The position numbers and the translations under genes are program-made. From assembly GCF_003412465.1 (NCBI RefSeq), contig NZ_QTJV01000007.1:62001-126000 (forward strand): a stretch of DNA of 64,000 nucleotides. Direction: 5' to 3'. The notes beneath the pieces are model-generated. The model saw nothing but the letters and a program-made list of their open reading frames with translations, did not search any database and had not been told where the DNA came from. Below are positions 1-9,259 of this stretch, one piece after another. The DNA comes from Chitinophaga silvisoli. GTDB lineage: Bacteria > Bacteroidota > Bacteroidia > Chitinophagales > Chitinophagaceae. How positions within the stretch are numbered: the first letter of the stretch is position 1; each line of letters opens with the position of its first letter.

Positions 1-1
1 T

Positions 2-499
2 GACAACAATATCAAGGCCATCAGGACCCGCAGCGGCCACACCATCCGGCTCGATGATACTGCCGGCCAGGAATTCATCACCATCAATGACAAGGGTGGC
101 AACACCATCATCATGGATACCAATGGCCAGAACATCTCCATCTCAGCCTTGCAGAACATCAAAATACAGGCCCGGAACATCAACATCATCGCCGTTGAAA
201 GCGTAGATGTGACTGCCGGTACCTACCTCACCAACAGTGCCGGTTATGACCTCACTGCCAGCGCAGGCATGAACATTATGCACAATGCCGGCGATAGCAT
301 CACCCAATATTCTGTCAATGACTACAAACTGAGCGCAACCAACATTACCAAGATTGCATCAGAAAATATGGACGTGCAGGCCAAAAGCATTGAGAAAACG
401 GCCGAACAGGTAAAGGTGGACAGCTCTAAAGAAGAGATGACCATCAACTCCGGGAAGTCAGTCGCCATCAAGAGCGCAGAGAAATCCAAACTATTCTGA
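2..499 (+). CDS. vgrG: VgrG-type T6SS spike protein, C-terminal part (5' end outside window)
   Basis: The reading frame is open from the window edge, so only about 165 C-terminal residues are seen. The start (IRTRSGHTIRLDDTAGQEF followed by ITINDKGGN) is the junction of the gp5-like OB region and the beta-helical needle of VgrG/TssI proteins. The rest is the repetitive, Asn/Ile/Ala-rich, strand-forming stretch typical of the triangular beta-helix. VgrG trimers form the puncturing tip of the type VI secretion needle, and effectors are often encoded directly downstream, as here. The gene ends 23 bp before the DUF3289 gene. The family is well supported; size and N-terminal domains cannot be judged. 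Confidence 0.88.
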   Translation, partial: DNNIKAIRTRSGHTIRLDDTAGQEFITINDKGGNTIIMDTNGQNISISALQNIKIQARNINIIAVESVDVTAGTYLTNSAGYDLTASAGMNIMHNAGDSITQYSVNDYKLSATNITKIASENMDVQAKSIEKTAEQVKVDSSKEEMTINSGKSVAIKSAEKSKLF

Positions 500-522
500 T
501 CCTCATCTTTAATTGAAAAACC

Positions 523-1920
523 ATGGGAGATAACAGTACGGGAAACCTCGTCATTGTCGCCAAGAACTATACTGAAAACGGTGAGAAAGTGCGCTGGAAC
601 AGTGCAGGGGAAACCAACCTGCAATCCGGCAAACGGATCAACATCCACGGTAAACAGGAAGGCGTTTCCTTTCACAAAAATGACCCCGTTGTACTCAACG
701 CCGGCACTACCGTCAAAGTACTGAAGGTAGAAGGCCCCAGAAGCGTTGTCAATGGTAATACCTACGAATTCAAAGCGACCTCTTTCAGCGAACAGTTACC
801 CGACAACCAGCTCCGCCTGGTAGCCTGGGCCTTTTCGTTTGACGGCGGTAAAACGATCACCCATTTCAAAACCGGTACCACCCGCGTAGAAAAAGGCGTG
901 GCCTATAAATCTATCACCGTCGATGGCAATACCGTCGATAAGGAAGTGAGTGTCTATGCCTTCTTCCGCAAGCCGGATACGAAAGTCGTAGCCACTACAA
1001 AAATCATTTATCTGCCACTGGTCGTAGACGTATACCGTACACCCGGCCTCAATGAAGACGGTACCGATATCGCCAACGATATGGCCTATGGAAAAGGCGT
1101 GGCTAAACGACCTGTATATACGAAAGGAGAAGTAGATGCCTATAAAAATTCTTACGTCAACAACGGGTTCGACCTTAAAAAAGATGCGAAATTCGCCAAT
1201 GCTGCCAGCAACGGTACCTACAGCGCTATCTACAACGAAAAGCAGATCCTGGATACCGGCTACCTGATGCAACTGTCCAACGCAGCCGGTAGTGACGATG
1301 CCCTCTTCATGGACTTCAGGGTAATGGTGGAAGCCATGGCCCGGGGAGATCTGAATGACAACATCAAGGCGATGATCAGCAAGTTCCAGAAGAACGAAGG
1401 TGGTGTTTATGAGAATGCCAAACTCACCGCCGCTGCACAGGCCAATCCCTCTACCCAGCGCTTCTGCACAGGGATTGAAGATGAAATGGCTGAGCGGATC
1501 AAAAAAGCCGGCGGCGAACTGATCACCATGGAAGATAAGACCGTATACACCGGTAGTGAAGCTGGCTATAAAACCTCGCATCCCTACGGCCACCCGGCCT
1601 ATCCCTACAGCAGGGATTACAACCTCTTCACAGGTCTGACCATCGCTGTCAATGACGTATGGAGCTATAAGGTAACGCTCCTGAGTTTTAAGCAGACAGG
1701 CGACAATTATAAGGCCCGCTACGAAGTGCAGCTCTGGGACCACTTCGGTCTCGACCTCCCTGATATGGAAAAGTTTTATTCCTGGGGTGCCGGCTTCCGC
1801 GCCTGGTTCCTCCTGCAACATCTCAGGGGCTATAAACCATTCTTAACTAAAATGGTATTCACAAAGGAATTTTCCGGCAATATAAAAGAGGGTGCGCAGG
1901 AAAGGAAAAATAAGCGATAA
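523..1920 (+). CDS. DUF3289 (YPO3983-type) candidate T6SS effector
   Basis: 465 aa, no signal peptide. The N-terminal half (about 1-200) looks like beta-sandwich adaptor sequence (AWAFSFDGGKTITHFKTG). The C-terminal half carries the DUF3289/YPO3983 signature: YGHPAYPYSRDYNLFTG, an aromatic VNDVWSYKV segment, LWDHFGLDLPD and the ending AWFLLQHLRGYKPFLTKMVF. Proteins of this family are commonly encoded beside vgrG in other bacteria and are regarded as effectors; I know of no established activity. It starts 23 bp after vgrG, and its stop overlaps the next start by one base (TAATG), so the locus is translationally coupled. The effector role is inferred from family and position. Confidence 0.75.
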   Translation: MGDNSTGNLVIVAKNYTENGEKVRWNSAGETNLQSGKRINIHGKQEGVSFHKNDPVVLNAGTTVKVLKVEGPRSVVNGNTYEFKATSFSEQLPDNQLRLVAWAFSFDGGKTITHFKTGTTRVEKGVAYKSITVDGNTVDKEVSVYAFFRKPDTKVVATTKIIYLPLVVDVYRTPGLNEDGTDIANDMAYGKGVAKRPVYTKGEVDAYKNSYVNNGFDLKKDAKFANAASNGTYSAIYNEKQILDTGYLMQLSNAAGSDDALFMDFRVMVEAMARGDLNDNIKAMISKFQKNEGGVYENAKLTAAAQANPSTQRFCTGIEDEMAERIKKAGGELITMEDKTVYTGSEAGYKTSHPYGHPAYPYSRDYNLFTGLTIAVNDVWSYKVTLLSFKQTGDNYKARYEVQLWDHFGLDLPDMEKFYSWGAGFRAWFLLQHLRGYKPFLTKMVFTKEFSGNIKEGAQERKNKR

Positions 1921-2393
1921 TGAAGTATACTTTTTTACTACTATTAACTTTTGAACTCTTTGCCTGTTCATCCAAACCTACAGGCCCGCATGTGATCTAT
2001 TTAGATAAACTGGATCATCAGGGCACGGTAGCTGTAAATGACCAATATGGTCCCGGCTACTACCGCTATGCCCTGATCGGTAATACCCCTAACTCTCCTG
2101 ACAGCCTCCGGCAAATCATCTTAAAATATGTAGATAGTACAGTGAACAATGAGGATGTAGAAAAAAAATACATCCGCTACTTTATCCAGTTCTATCGTTT
2201 GTCAGACAATACGAAGAGCTATATAAAAGGGAAGGAAGATTTCTGGGATATCCATAACGATATCAACCAGGAGCTGCAGGATTACCTGGGAGAATATCGT
2301 TATGAACGCTGTAAAGATGATTCCTCCCATGGACTGTGGACCCTGGAAGTAGCTGGTAAAAGAGATACACTGGAAAATAAATGTAATCGGTAA
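1920..2393 (+). CDS. Small lipoprotein, candidate immunity protein for the DUF3289 effector
   Basis: 157 aa. The N-terminus MKYTFLLLLTFELFACSSK is a lipoprotein signal with a lipobox ending in Cys16, so the mature protein should be anchored in a membrane facing the periplasm. The rest is soluble and charged, and I do not recognise a domain. The start codon overlaps the stop of the DUF3289 gene and its own stop overlaps the next start, an arrangement typical of effector-immunity pairs. A periplasmic lipoprotein would suit an immunity protein against an envelope-acting toxin, but that is inference from position. Confidence 0.6.
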   Translation: MKYTFLLLLTFELFACSSKPTGPHVIYLDKLDHQGTVAVNDQYGPGYYRYALIGNTPNSPDSLRQIILKYVDSTVNNEDVEKKYIRYFIQFYRLSDNTKSYIKGKEDFWDIHNDINQELQDYLGEYRYERCKDDSSHGLWTLEVAGKRDTLENKCNR

Positions 2394-3064
2394 TGGGCAT
2401 CTTTAACATCTTCGGTAAGCGTCCGCCCCGCGTGGAAGTCCTGGCACCAGTGGAATACACCGTGAAAATACAATACCCTGCTATACTTGAATTCCTGGTG
2501 ACTGTAAGCCGGATGAAGGTGGAAGATGATCAGCGGACTTTCTTCCAGTTCGATCGCGGGGAAGTCACCGTAAACGGCGATGCATCGTCCGATTATATCG
2601 CTGCGGATCTCGCTGCACAATGCGGCGCGGTCCTGTATCCTTTGCAGCTCTGTGTAGGCGCAGACGGTAGTATTACCCAGATCTTCAACCATCCTGAAAT
2701 TGTGAAACGATGGGAAGAAAAAGAACCTCGTTTGCTGGAATACTTTGCAGGTCCTGAAGCGACTGAATATATCCATGCTACCGCCAGGAGCATCCAGGAT
2801 GAAGCCGCCATTCTGCGTGCCATACAACAGGACCTGTTCCTGGCCTGCTGGTGCAACCTGGTTATGGGCGGCAGGCGTACCGCTTACCAGCTGATCCCTT
2901 TCAAAGAGCCGGTTCCCTACGAACATGATATAAAATTTACCGTCAATAAATTGACTAAAATGATAGACACCATCACAGCCGAATGGAAATTTGAGCAGGA
3001 TGGGAGTCCCCGCCGTACACAACTCACGGCTGTTTGTAATCCGATTAAAGAAACTGTAGTATGA
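2393..3064 (+). CDS. Hypothetical cytoplasmic protein in T6SS effector operon
   Basis: 223 aa with no signal peptide or membrane segment. It begins MGIFNIFGKRPPRVEVLAPVE, a short basic stretch, followed by mixed alpha/beta sequence. No family is recognised. The start overlaps the stop of the lipoprotein gene and its last codons overlap the start of the large PAAR-like gene by four bases (ATGA), so it sits inside one co-translated unit. In such loci a protein between effectors can be a chaperone or adaptor loading the following effector onto VgrG, or an immunity protein. The sequence does not decide between these. Confidence 0.6.
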   Translation: MGIFNIFGKRPPRVEVLAPVEYTVKIQYPAILEFLVTVSRMKVEDDQRTFFQFDRGEVTVNGDASSDYIAADLAAQCGAVLYPLQLCVGADGSITQIFNHPEIVKRWEEKEPRLLEYFAGPEATEYIHATARSIQDEAAILRAIQQDLFLACWCNLVMGGRRTAYQLIPFKEPVPYEHDIKFTVNKLTKMIDTITAEWKFEQDGSPRRTQLTAVCNPIKETVV

Positions 3065-6000
3065 GTGAAAAACACTTTGTAGTACAGGGAGCTACCTGCA
3101 AATGCGATTATGGTGCTTCCCCCGATAAACTGAAGATTGCCTCCAATGACCGCGACTACATCAATGATGGGAGCGGAGATGCTAAACCTATTGCCAGTAC
3201 GAAAGATATCGGCCAGCCCCTGGAAGCCAAAACCTTTGGCCGCTGTAGTAAAATAAATAGTGGCTGTAGCGTAAACATTACCAAATGGGATAGTTTCTAT
3301 AATAAAATCACCCTCACCAATGGGGGGAAGATCCTCACGGAAGATAGCAAGGCTACCTGCGCTGTGAGCGGAAGCCCCTGCATTACCATCATCAACCACG
3401 GCCAGGTAGCACAGGTGAGCAGTGCGCATTTTGATAATGTGGAAGTATCTACCATGGCGGCGCTCAACCCCATGGCCGAACCACCAGACAGCAATTTACA
3501 GATCCCGAAAGTAAAGTCCATAGAAGGGAAAATCGCGTCATCTGAAGAAACTGTGCAGAGTGGCAAGCAGGTGCCTGAGATAATAAGCCGTGTAGACGAA
3601 GACGTAACTTTCAAAGTAAAAGATTATTTCAATCCCGGCAATGCGGACAAAGCGAAGGTGAGCTGGAAAGTGTTCAAAGGACACGGTTTTTCTGAGACAG
3701 GCACCCTTGTCTTTGAAACCATCGGGCCTGATTTTAAAATGAACTTTGATACAGTCGGCACTTATAGGGTAATGGCCTACGGTGCCAATGGCAAAGGTGA
3801 TCCTACCTGTTCGATCGATGTCACCGTGGCTGTGAACAAGCTGAAAGATGAATTCAAAATGGACGGCTTGCTGGGCCATTTCGTCAAAGATCAATACCGT
3901 GTGCGCAGGGGAATGAATGTGACAGTGAATGCGGTATACGAAATAGATCCGCCTACGGCCGAAGAAAAGCAGCTGGTATCTATGCAGGTCACTGATGCAG
4001 CAGGCAATGTCATCGCATCGACTGATGCCGGTGTAGATAAGATCACTTTTAAGGTCGATAATTCCGCTACATCCTATACCGTTACCGCAAAGATGGGTGA
4101 ACAGGTGGTGACAAAGGAAATGAAGTCCGAAGCAAATGGAGTTGTGGCCGTGACCAACGACCAGAATACCACGGTGATCCGTCCTCGTACCAGCATGTCT
4201 TTCAAGGTAAGTGAGATGACCTATACCACCCAGGTGGAAGAATTTGAAGCTGGCCAGATCAAATGGCAGCTGAACGGTAAAATAGTTGGTACAGGTAAGA
4301 CCCTCCACCTGGATGGCAACCAGTATTTTGTGAACCCCGGACAGTACGTGGTAGAAGCCTACGTATCTGTAGCCGATGCCTGGAATGCGAAGAAGAATGC
4401 CCCCAATGCCCATCATAAAGACGACTGGCAGTTTGAAGTAGCCCATAATACCATTACCGAAGTCAAAGAGGAACATGGCAACAGGAACTGGATCGTGGGT
4501 AAGAAATACAATATCGTCGCGATTACCAGGATGCCTTACGATGCATCGAAAGATGGCCCTTTTACCTGGATCCCTTCATCCGGCAAAGGCGATAAGATCT
4601 CCGGCGTATTTGCAGATCACAAAGGAAAAGTTACTGTGACAGCTTCCCTTGGTGCGTCTAAGAAGGTACTGGAAGCGAATGCCGACTTTGCAAAGATCGA
4701 TGCCTGGTACTTTGGCGACAAGGATAGCGCATATAAGGCGAAGGCAGGTTGGAATGAAAACCTCAAAATGATCATTAAGAGTGAAAATGCGGCGAATGAG
4801 GAGGTGGAGTTGCACATCCTGGAAGCAGATAAGAACGCGGAACCCAATTATATCCTGGGGCCTAAAAAGGGCACTTTCGGGGCTGACGGGCTATTGAGTA
4901 TTGATCTCAACACCAATGACCTGAAAAGTAAGCTGTCGGAACTGTGGTTTGAAGGCGATTACTACGATGTCTTCTTCGTCATGCTGCCCACCAGATCAGG
5001 CCTGCAGTTCGATGCGGTCAAAAAAGTCGCCTGCAAGGGCAAAGAATATATCTTCCCGGCCAAAGAAAGCAATATGCGCGGATCTGAAACCGGGAAGTAC
5101 GTTTACATCACCAAAAAACCGGAAGTGGTAGACGTGAAGTACTTCGAATCCGGTGGTAACCTGGCTTACAGGGTCTACAAGTATGGTGAGAAAATTGATA
5201 TTAAGATCCAGACGGCCAACCTGGCTGGCAAGGACCTGACAGTCGAATTCTGGGAGAATAAGAACAAGGATAAGGACGAACTGATTAAGTCCAAAAAGAT
5301 CAAGCCGGACAACGCAGAACTCGTGACCATCAATTTTGATACGAATGAACTGAAGAGCGGTGATAAGGCCAGGAATGATGGATACCGTGCTTTTTACCTG
5401 GTGATAAAAGCGGATGAGACGAAATCATTCATGTACCCAAAGGATGTGGCGGACGAAAATGCGCATAAGGCTGAACAGATCTATTTCTTCCAGCACCTGA
5501 AATTGTCCGATGCAAAAGCAGATGAGTGGAATAAGCTGGCAGACAAAAACGCCCCTGCGGTGCTGAAAAACGAACCTGCGCAGAAAGCAGCCAGTACCAC
5601 CGGCTGTCCGAATTGTAATGCCCCCGTCACCCTGGCACAATTACAACAGATCTTTACAAAAGCAAATGCCAGTGACCTGACAGCCATTGCTGCGAACTAT
5701 ACAAAGTATATGGCGGAACTGAACATGAATACCTGCTGGAACAAGGCACACTTCTTCGCCCAGGTAAAAGGTGAATCAGGAGAAACGCTGGACATCTCAG
5801 AAGATGAAAACTTCAACTACTGGTATAAACGTTTGAACCGGTTCAAGGCTTTCAGAACTGCCGAAGGAAAGAAAAAGGCGAAGGAACTGGGCCGCCAGAC
5901 AGAGGCGAATGTAAACGGACTGGACGAAGAAGGTGAAAAGAAAGTAGCCAATTACGCTTATGGTCCCCAATCTGAAAAAGGCGTTGAACTGGGTAATACG

Positions 6001-6999
6001 GAAGAAGGAGATGGCTGGCGATTCCGTGGCATGGGGCCATTGCAGCTCACAGGCAGGAGTAATTACACCGCAGCCAATGTTTATACCAGCAAGGAAGGCG
6101 GCGACATCGTTGCGAATTCCGAACTGCTGCGAACCAATCCAAAGATCTCCCTGCTGGCCTCCATGGCCTTCTGGAAAATATACAAGATCGCCCACGTGGC
6201 CAATAAACAAAAGGATGAAAACGTGATCAGTGTCATCGTAGGTGCAGACCAGGAATTGTCCGGCGGGAAAACTGCCTATGGGGTGAAAAAAGAAGCCTTT
6301 GAAAAGAATACCTCCATTGTATTCAAAGTGAATGAATGTAAGTACGGAGATGTGGTGCCGGAGAAGGATTGTAACCGTTATAAGATCGATGTGGATACCT
6401 TCACGGTAACCTATGAATATAAAAACCTGGCCTCCAAACAATACAGGTACGAAGTATTTGTAAATAAGAAATCGGTGTATACAAAGTACATCAATGCCGA
6501 AGAAATGAAGAGCACCTTCAGGGGCAACAAGGTAGATATCCGCTTATTGCCATTCCCTGAAACGGGGCCTAACTGGGGCCGCTTCGGTACCCGGGATGCC
6601 GGTGGCGATAACTATGCTTCCCCTGAAATGGCGGCACACCTGCTGGGCTTCTTTTTCTGTCTGCCGGTAAAAGGATATACGGACACACTCTACTACAATG
6701 ACATCTCTGCAAACGATGCACGCAATATCGGGCATAGTTCCCACCGGGTAGGCGTAGACGTAGACATCCGTTATCCCGGTAGTCCGAATACCGCCGGACA
6801 GGTCATGTGGTCCCAGGCGGCGAAAGCATTTGCATCTACGGAAGACTTTGTAGCCAAACTGGAATTTTTGCTGGAACTTGCTTCCAAATGGAATTATGTA
6901 AACAACTACACCTACAAAGCCGGGATCAAACATTCAAGTGGCGACTATGCAAGTGTGCACCAGGATCACTTCCATATAGGAATAAAATTTTCAGAATGA
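3061..6999 (+). CDS. PAAR-like (DUF4280) multidomain T6SS effector with GH19 and MepA-like peptidoglycan hydrolase domains
   Basis: 1312 aa. Residues 1-130 are a Cys-rich PAAR-like DUF4280 domain (QGATCKCDYG, CAVSGSPCITIINHGQ) that would cap the VgrG spike. About 140-850 is a chain of Ig/PKD-like beta domains. Residues 870-1050 form a GH19 chitinase/lysozyme-like domain: the catalytic acid is probably Glu905 in FAQVKGESG, and GDGWRFRGMGPLQLTGRSNY (from 983) is the substrate-groove signature. The last 110 residues match the LAS metallopeptidases of the MepA (M74) type: H1228 and D1235 in GHSSHRVGVDVDI, and H1300-x2-H1303-x-H1305 in HQDHFHI, with the spacing of MepA zinc and catalytic residues. 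One protein would thus cut both glycan strands and peptide cross-links in the target periplasm. Domain calls are firm; delivery by T6SS is inferred. Confidence 0.88.
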   Translation: MSEKHFVVQGATCKCDYGASPDKLKIASNDRDYINDGSGDAKPIASTKDIGQPLEAKTFGRCSKINSGCSVNITKWDSFYNKITLTNGGKILTEDSKATCAVSGSPCITIINHGQVAQVSSAHFDNVEVSTMAALNPMAEPPDSNLQIPKVKSIEGKIASSEETVQSGKQVPEIISRVDEDVTFKVKDYFNPGNADKAKVSWKVFKGHGFSETGTLVFETIGPDFKMNFDTVGTYRVMAYGANGKGDPTCSIDVTVAVNKLKDEFKMDGLLGHFVKDQYRVRRGMNVTVNAVYEIDPPTAEEKQLVSMQVTDAAGNVIASTDAGVDKITFKVDNSATSYTVTAKMGEQVVTKEMKSEANGVVAVTNDQNTTVIRPRTSMSFKVSEMTYTTQVEEFEAGQIKWQLNGKIVGTGKTLHLDGNQYFVNPGQYVVEAYVSVADAWNAKKNAPNAHHKDDWQFEVAHNTITEVKEEHGNRNWIVGKKYNIVAITRMPYDASKDGPFTWIPSSGKGDKISGVFADHKGKVTVTASLGASKKVLEANADFAKIDAWYFGDKDSAYKAKAGWNENLKMIIKSENAANEEVELHILEADKNAEPNYILGPKKGTFGADGLLSIDLNTNDLKSKLSELWFEGDYYDVFFVMLPTRSGLQFDAVKKVACKGKEYIFPAKESNMRGSETGKYVYITKKPEVVDVKYFESGGNLAYRVYKYGEKIDIKIQTANLAGKDLTVEFWENKNKDKDELIKSKKIKPDNAELVTINFDTNELKSGDKARNDGYRAFYLVIKADETKSFMYPKDVADENAHKAEQIYFFQHLKLSDAKADEWNKLADKNAPAVLKNEPAQKAASTTGCPNCNAPVTLAQLQQIFTKANASDLTAIAANYTKYMAELNMNTCWNKAHFFAQVKGESGETLDISEDENFNYWYKRLNRFKAFRTAEGKKKAKELGRQTEANVNGLDEEGEKKVANYAYGPQSEKGVELGNTEEGDGWRFRGMGPLQLTGRSNYTAANVYTSKEGGDIVANSELLRTNPKISLLASMAFWKIYKIAHVANKQKDENVISVIVGADQELSGGKTAYGVKKEAFEKNTSIVFKVNECKYGDVVPEKDCNRYKIDVDTFTVTYEYKNLASKQYRYEVFVNKKSVYTKYINAEEMKSTFRGNKVDIRLLPFPETGPNWGRFGTRDAGGDNYASPEMAAHLLGFFFCLPVKGYTDTLYYNDISANDARNIGHSSHRVGVDVDIRYPGSPNTAGQVMWSQAAKAFASTEDFVAKLEFLLELASKWNYVNNYTYKAGIKHSSGDYASVHQDHFHIGIKFSE

Positions 7000-8075
7000 G
7001 GAATGTAATTGTCTTTATCGGAATTTTAGCAGGTCTGAGCTGCCAGCCCACGGCTGCTAAGCAGGAGGCAAGAGCAGAACAACAGGATACCACTAAGCAA
7101 ACAGATGAAAAGGAAGCGATAATTATGATGAATCCCGAATTTAAAAAACAAGGAGAATTACAGCAGCACCTGGACGATGAAGGCGGTGGCAATTACAGGT
7201 ACGCAGAAAAAGACATGAATGTAGCACTGCCGGTAATTGCAGACATCCTGAAGGCGAAAGGGTATGTAGCACCTGCCAGGGATGTCTTTGATAAAAAACT
7301 GCGTGAGATCTTTGCCGAGAATTTTAGTCCCGGCGGTACCTGCCGCGTACGTGAGTATGAGAAATTTACCATGCTCTACGAAGGCAATTCCATTGAGACA
7401 CCCTTCCCCATGATGTCCGACGATGTGGTAGCAGCAAAGGAAGTTAATTTCATCTGGCAGATCCCATTGATTGCATCCCTGGGGAGTTTTGTCGATACCG
7501 TGCATTTTAAGATTGATACAAAGTATACACAAAAACTTATTTCCCGGAACAAGTATTTCTTCAATGACAGTAAGGCGGATCTGGCTATTTTGCTGAATGA
7601 GGATACGGCATTTCTAAAAGTATTGGTCACTTCATTCGGGTATACAAAAGATCAGAAGATCAATGACCTGGTGATGAATGAATACCTGAGAGGAGAGGAG
7701 GAGGAGCTGGAGAAAGTGGCGGCGATCATCTTCAAAAGAGATTGTAAAAACCAGCTGATCGTAAGAGAAGGATTGCTGAAATGGATCGCGGATCATACAG
7801 ATGCGAATGAACACAGGCTGATCAGTGCATTGTACAATTACGCATTTAAAATCTATGAAGGCAAAAATGATTTTACCCAAAATGAGAAACGTAAGATAGC
7901 CGCCTATATTGATAATACATTCATCCCTTTGAAAGACAAATACGGGAAAGGTGGCGACTGGCCTGCTGAGGAACTGATTTTTAACCTGGAAGCAAGGGAT
8001 AAAGAGATCCAGGATTATCTGAAGCAACAAAATTATTTTAACTTACCGGAGCTAAAGAATTTATATGGTGAATAA
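6996..8075 (+). CDS. Lipoprotein, candidate immunity protein (copy 1)
   Basis: 359 aa from the ATG that overlaps the effector stop (ATGA); an in-frame upstream extension reaching inside the effector gene is rejected, because the signal peptide starts here. MRNVIVFIGILAGLSCQP is a lipoprotein signal with Cys16. The mature part is helical, with no named domain recognised. It is clearly paralogous to the next gene: shared blocks include LDDEGGG, NVALPVIA, FAENFS, RKIAAYIDN and the identical tail NLPELKNLYGE. A periplasm-facing lipoprotein directly after a peptidoglycan-cleaving effector fits immunity, protecting the producer from sister-cell attack. The role is inferred; paralogy and localisation are visible. 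Confidence 0.7.
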   Translation: MRNVIVFIGILAGLSCQPTAAKQEARAEQQDTTKQTDEKEAIIMMNPEFKKQGELQQHLDDEGGGNYRYAEKDMNVALPVIADILKAKGYVAPARDVFDKKLREIFAENFSPGGTCRVREYEKFTMLYEGNSIETPFPMMSDDVVAAKEVNFIWQIPLIASLGSFVDTVHFKIDTKYTQKLISRNKYFFNDSKADLAILLNEDTAFLKVLVTSFGYTKDQKINDLVMNEYLRGEEEELEKVAAIIFKRDCKNQLIVREGLLKWIADHTDANEHRLISALYNYAFKIYEGKNDFTQNEKRKIAAYIDNTFIPLKDKYGKGGDWPAEELIFNLEARDKEIQDYLKQQNYFNLPELKNLYGE

Positions 8076-9141
8076 GGCATTTATTATTATCGCATTTGTT
8101 ATAGCAGGTGCGGGTTGCCAGTCAGCCAGTACGCAGCGTAAGCAGGATACCCCGGCGGCACAATCTGCGCAGCCCGCACAGGGAGGCATTATTATCACCA
8201 ACCCCGAATTGTACAAACAGGATAGTTTGCAAAGACACCTGGATGATGAAGGTGGTGGCACCTATAGTTATACTGAAAAAGACCTGAATGTGGCATTGCC
8301 GGTGATTGCAGAAATACTGAAAGCAAAAGGCTACCAGGCACCAGCCCAGGCTGATTTTCAAAAGAGATTACAGGAAGTGTTTGCAGAGAATTTTAGTGAG
8401 GGCGGCAAATGCAGGTTAAAAGAACATGCACAGTTTTCCCTATTGTATGAAGGGCCGGTAGTAGAAGCAGAATATCCCCTGATGACAGAGGATCTGGCGG
8501 TATCAGTGACGAATGGTTTTATTACACATATCCCTTTAATTTCGGGTCTCGGCACTTTCGTGGACAAGGATCATTTTGAAATAGCAACACAATCTGCACA
8601 GACCCTCGTATCCCTGAATAAGTTTTTGTTTAACGACAGCAAAACAGACCTGGATACATTAATCCGGCAGCATGACAATATCTTGCCTGCATTGGTCATT
8701 TCTTATGGCTATACAAAAGAGCCAAGGCTCAATGACATGGTGATGAAGGAATTCCTGACAGGGGATGATGATCATGTGGCGCATGTAGCCGGCATTATCT
8801 TCAGGAGGGATTGCAAAAAGCAGTTACTGATCAGGGAAGGCTTATTGAACTGGGTAAAGGAGCATACCACGAAGGAGGAGCACAGGATGCTGGATGCCCT
8901 GTATAATTTTGCATTTAAACTCTATGAGAATAATTCGGAATATACCCTGGATGAGAAGAGGAAGATAGCAGCTTATATAGATAATATCTTTATTCCCCTG
9001 CATGACAAATACGGTGGACCCGGATGGCCAGCCACGGAGTTGATCTTTAACCTGGAGGCACGGGATCCTAAGATCCAGGATTATATAAAGGAACAGCATT
9101 ACTTTAATTTGCCTGAGCTGAAGAATCTCTATGGAGAATAA
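8065..9141 (+). CDS. Lipoprotein, candidate immunity protein (copy 2, paralogue)
   Basis: 358 aa, beginning MVNKAFIIIAFVIAGAGCQ, a lipoprotein signal with Cys18. It overlaps the end of copy 1 by 11 bp in another frame. Its mature region follows copy 1 along the whole length, with identical anchor blocks and the same C-terminal tail, while the linker after the lipidated Cys differs. A tandem pair behind an effector with two distinct catalytic domains raises the possibility that each copy neutralises one domain; alternatively the second is a spare diverging against variant effectors. It is the last gene of the unit and is followed by a strong hairpin terminator. Confidence 0.7.
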   Translation: MVNKAFIIIAFVIAGAGCQSASTQRKQDTPAAQSAQPAQGGIIITNPELYKQDSLQRHLDDEGGGTYSYTEKDLNVALPVIAEILKAKGYQAPAQADFQKRLQEVFAENFSEGGKCRLKEHAQFSLLYEGPVVEAEYPLMTEDLAVSVTNGFITHIPLISGLGTFVDKDHFEIATQSAQTLVSLNKFLFNDSKTDLDTLIRQHDNILPALVISYGYTKEPRLNDMVMKEFLTGDDDHVAHVAGIIFRRDCKKQLLIREGLLNWVKEHTTKEEHRMLDALYNFAFKLYENNSEYTLDEKRKIAAYIDNIFIPLHDKYGGPGWPATELIFNLEARDPKIQDYIKEQHYFNLPELKNLYGE

Positions 9142-9182
9142 ATAAATTATTAATACCGGCAGCAGGCCAATGTCATACCGAT

Positions 9183-9234
9183 CCGCCGTTAATAATTGAT
9201 GTCGAAGGCATCAGCTATTAACGGCGGCTTTTTT
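9183..9234 (+). terminator. Rho-independent terminator of the T6SS effector operon
   Basis: An 11-bp perfect stem (CCGCCGTTAAT at 9183-9193 with ATTAACGGCGG at 9217-9227), extended by one A-T pair, is followed by CTTTTTT. It lies 41 bp after the last lipoprotein gene. Confidence 0.85.
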
Positions 9235-9245
9235 ATAAATAACCG

Positions 9246-9253
9246 TACTTTTG
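9246..9253 (+). promoter_or_regulatory. Possible Bacteroidota -7 element close to the 7TM sensor start
   Basis: TACTTTTG matches the Bacteroidota -7 consensus TAnnTTTG exactly and lies six bases before the ATG at 9260. If used, the mRNA would be leaderless or nearly so. No convincing -33 TTG element is seen at the right distance, because that space is taken by the terminator tail. Confidence 0.35.
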
Positions 9254-9259
9254 TCCCCT

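Noticed and set aside
796..1821. Long minus-strand open frame opposite the DUF3289 gene
   Set aside because: It is antisense to a gene with clear family motifs, has His/Gly/Val-rich composition typical of shadow frames, and has no start context or family.
3538..4476. Minus-strand frames opposite the PAAR-like effector
   Set aside because: They mirror the codon pattern of the real gene; no recognisable domain.
6807..6995. Longer N-terminus for the first immunity lipoprotein
   Set aside because: It would lie inside the catalytic domain of the effector gene; the lipoprotein signal begins at the ATG at 6996.
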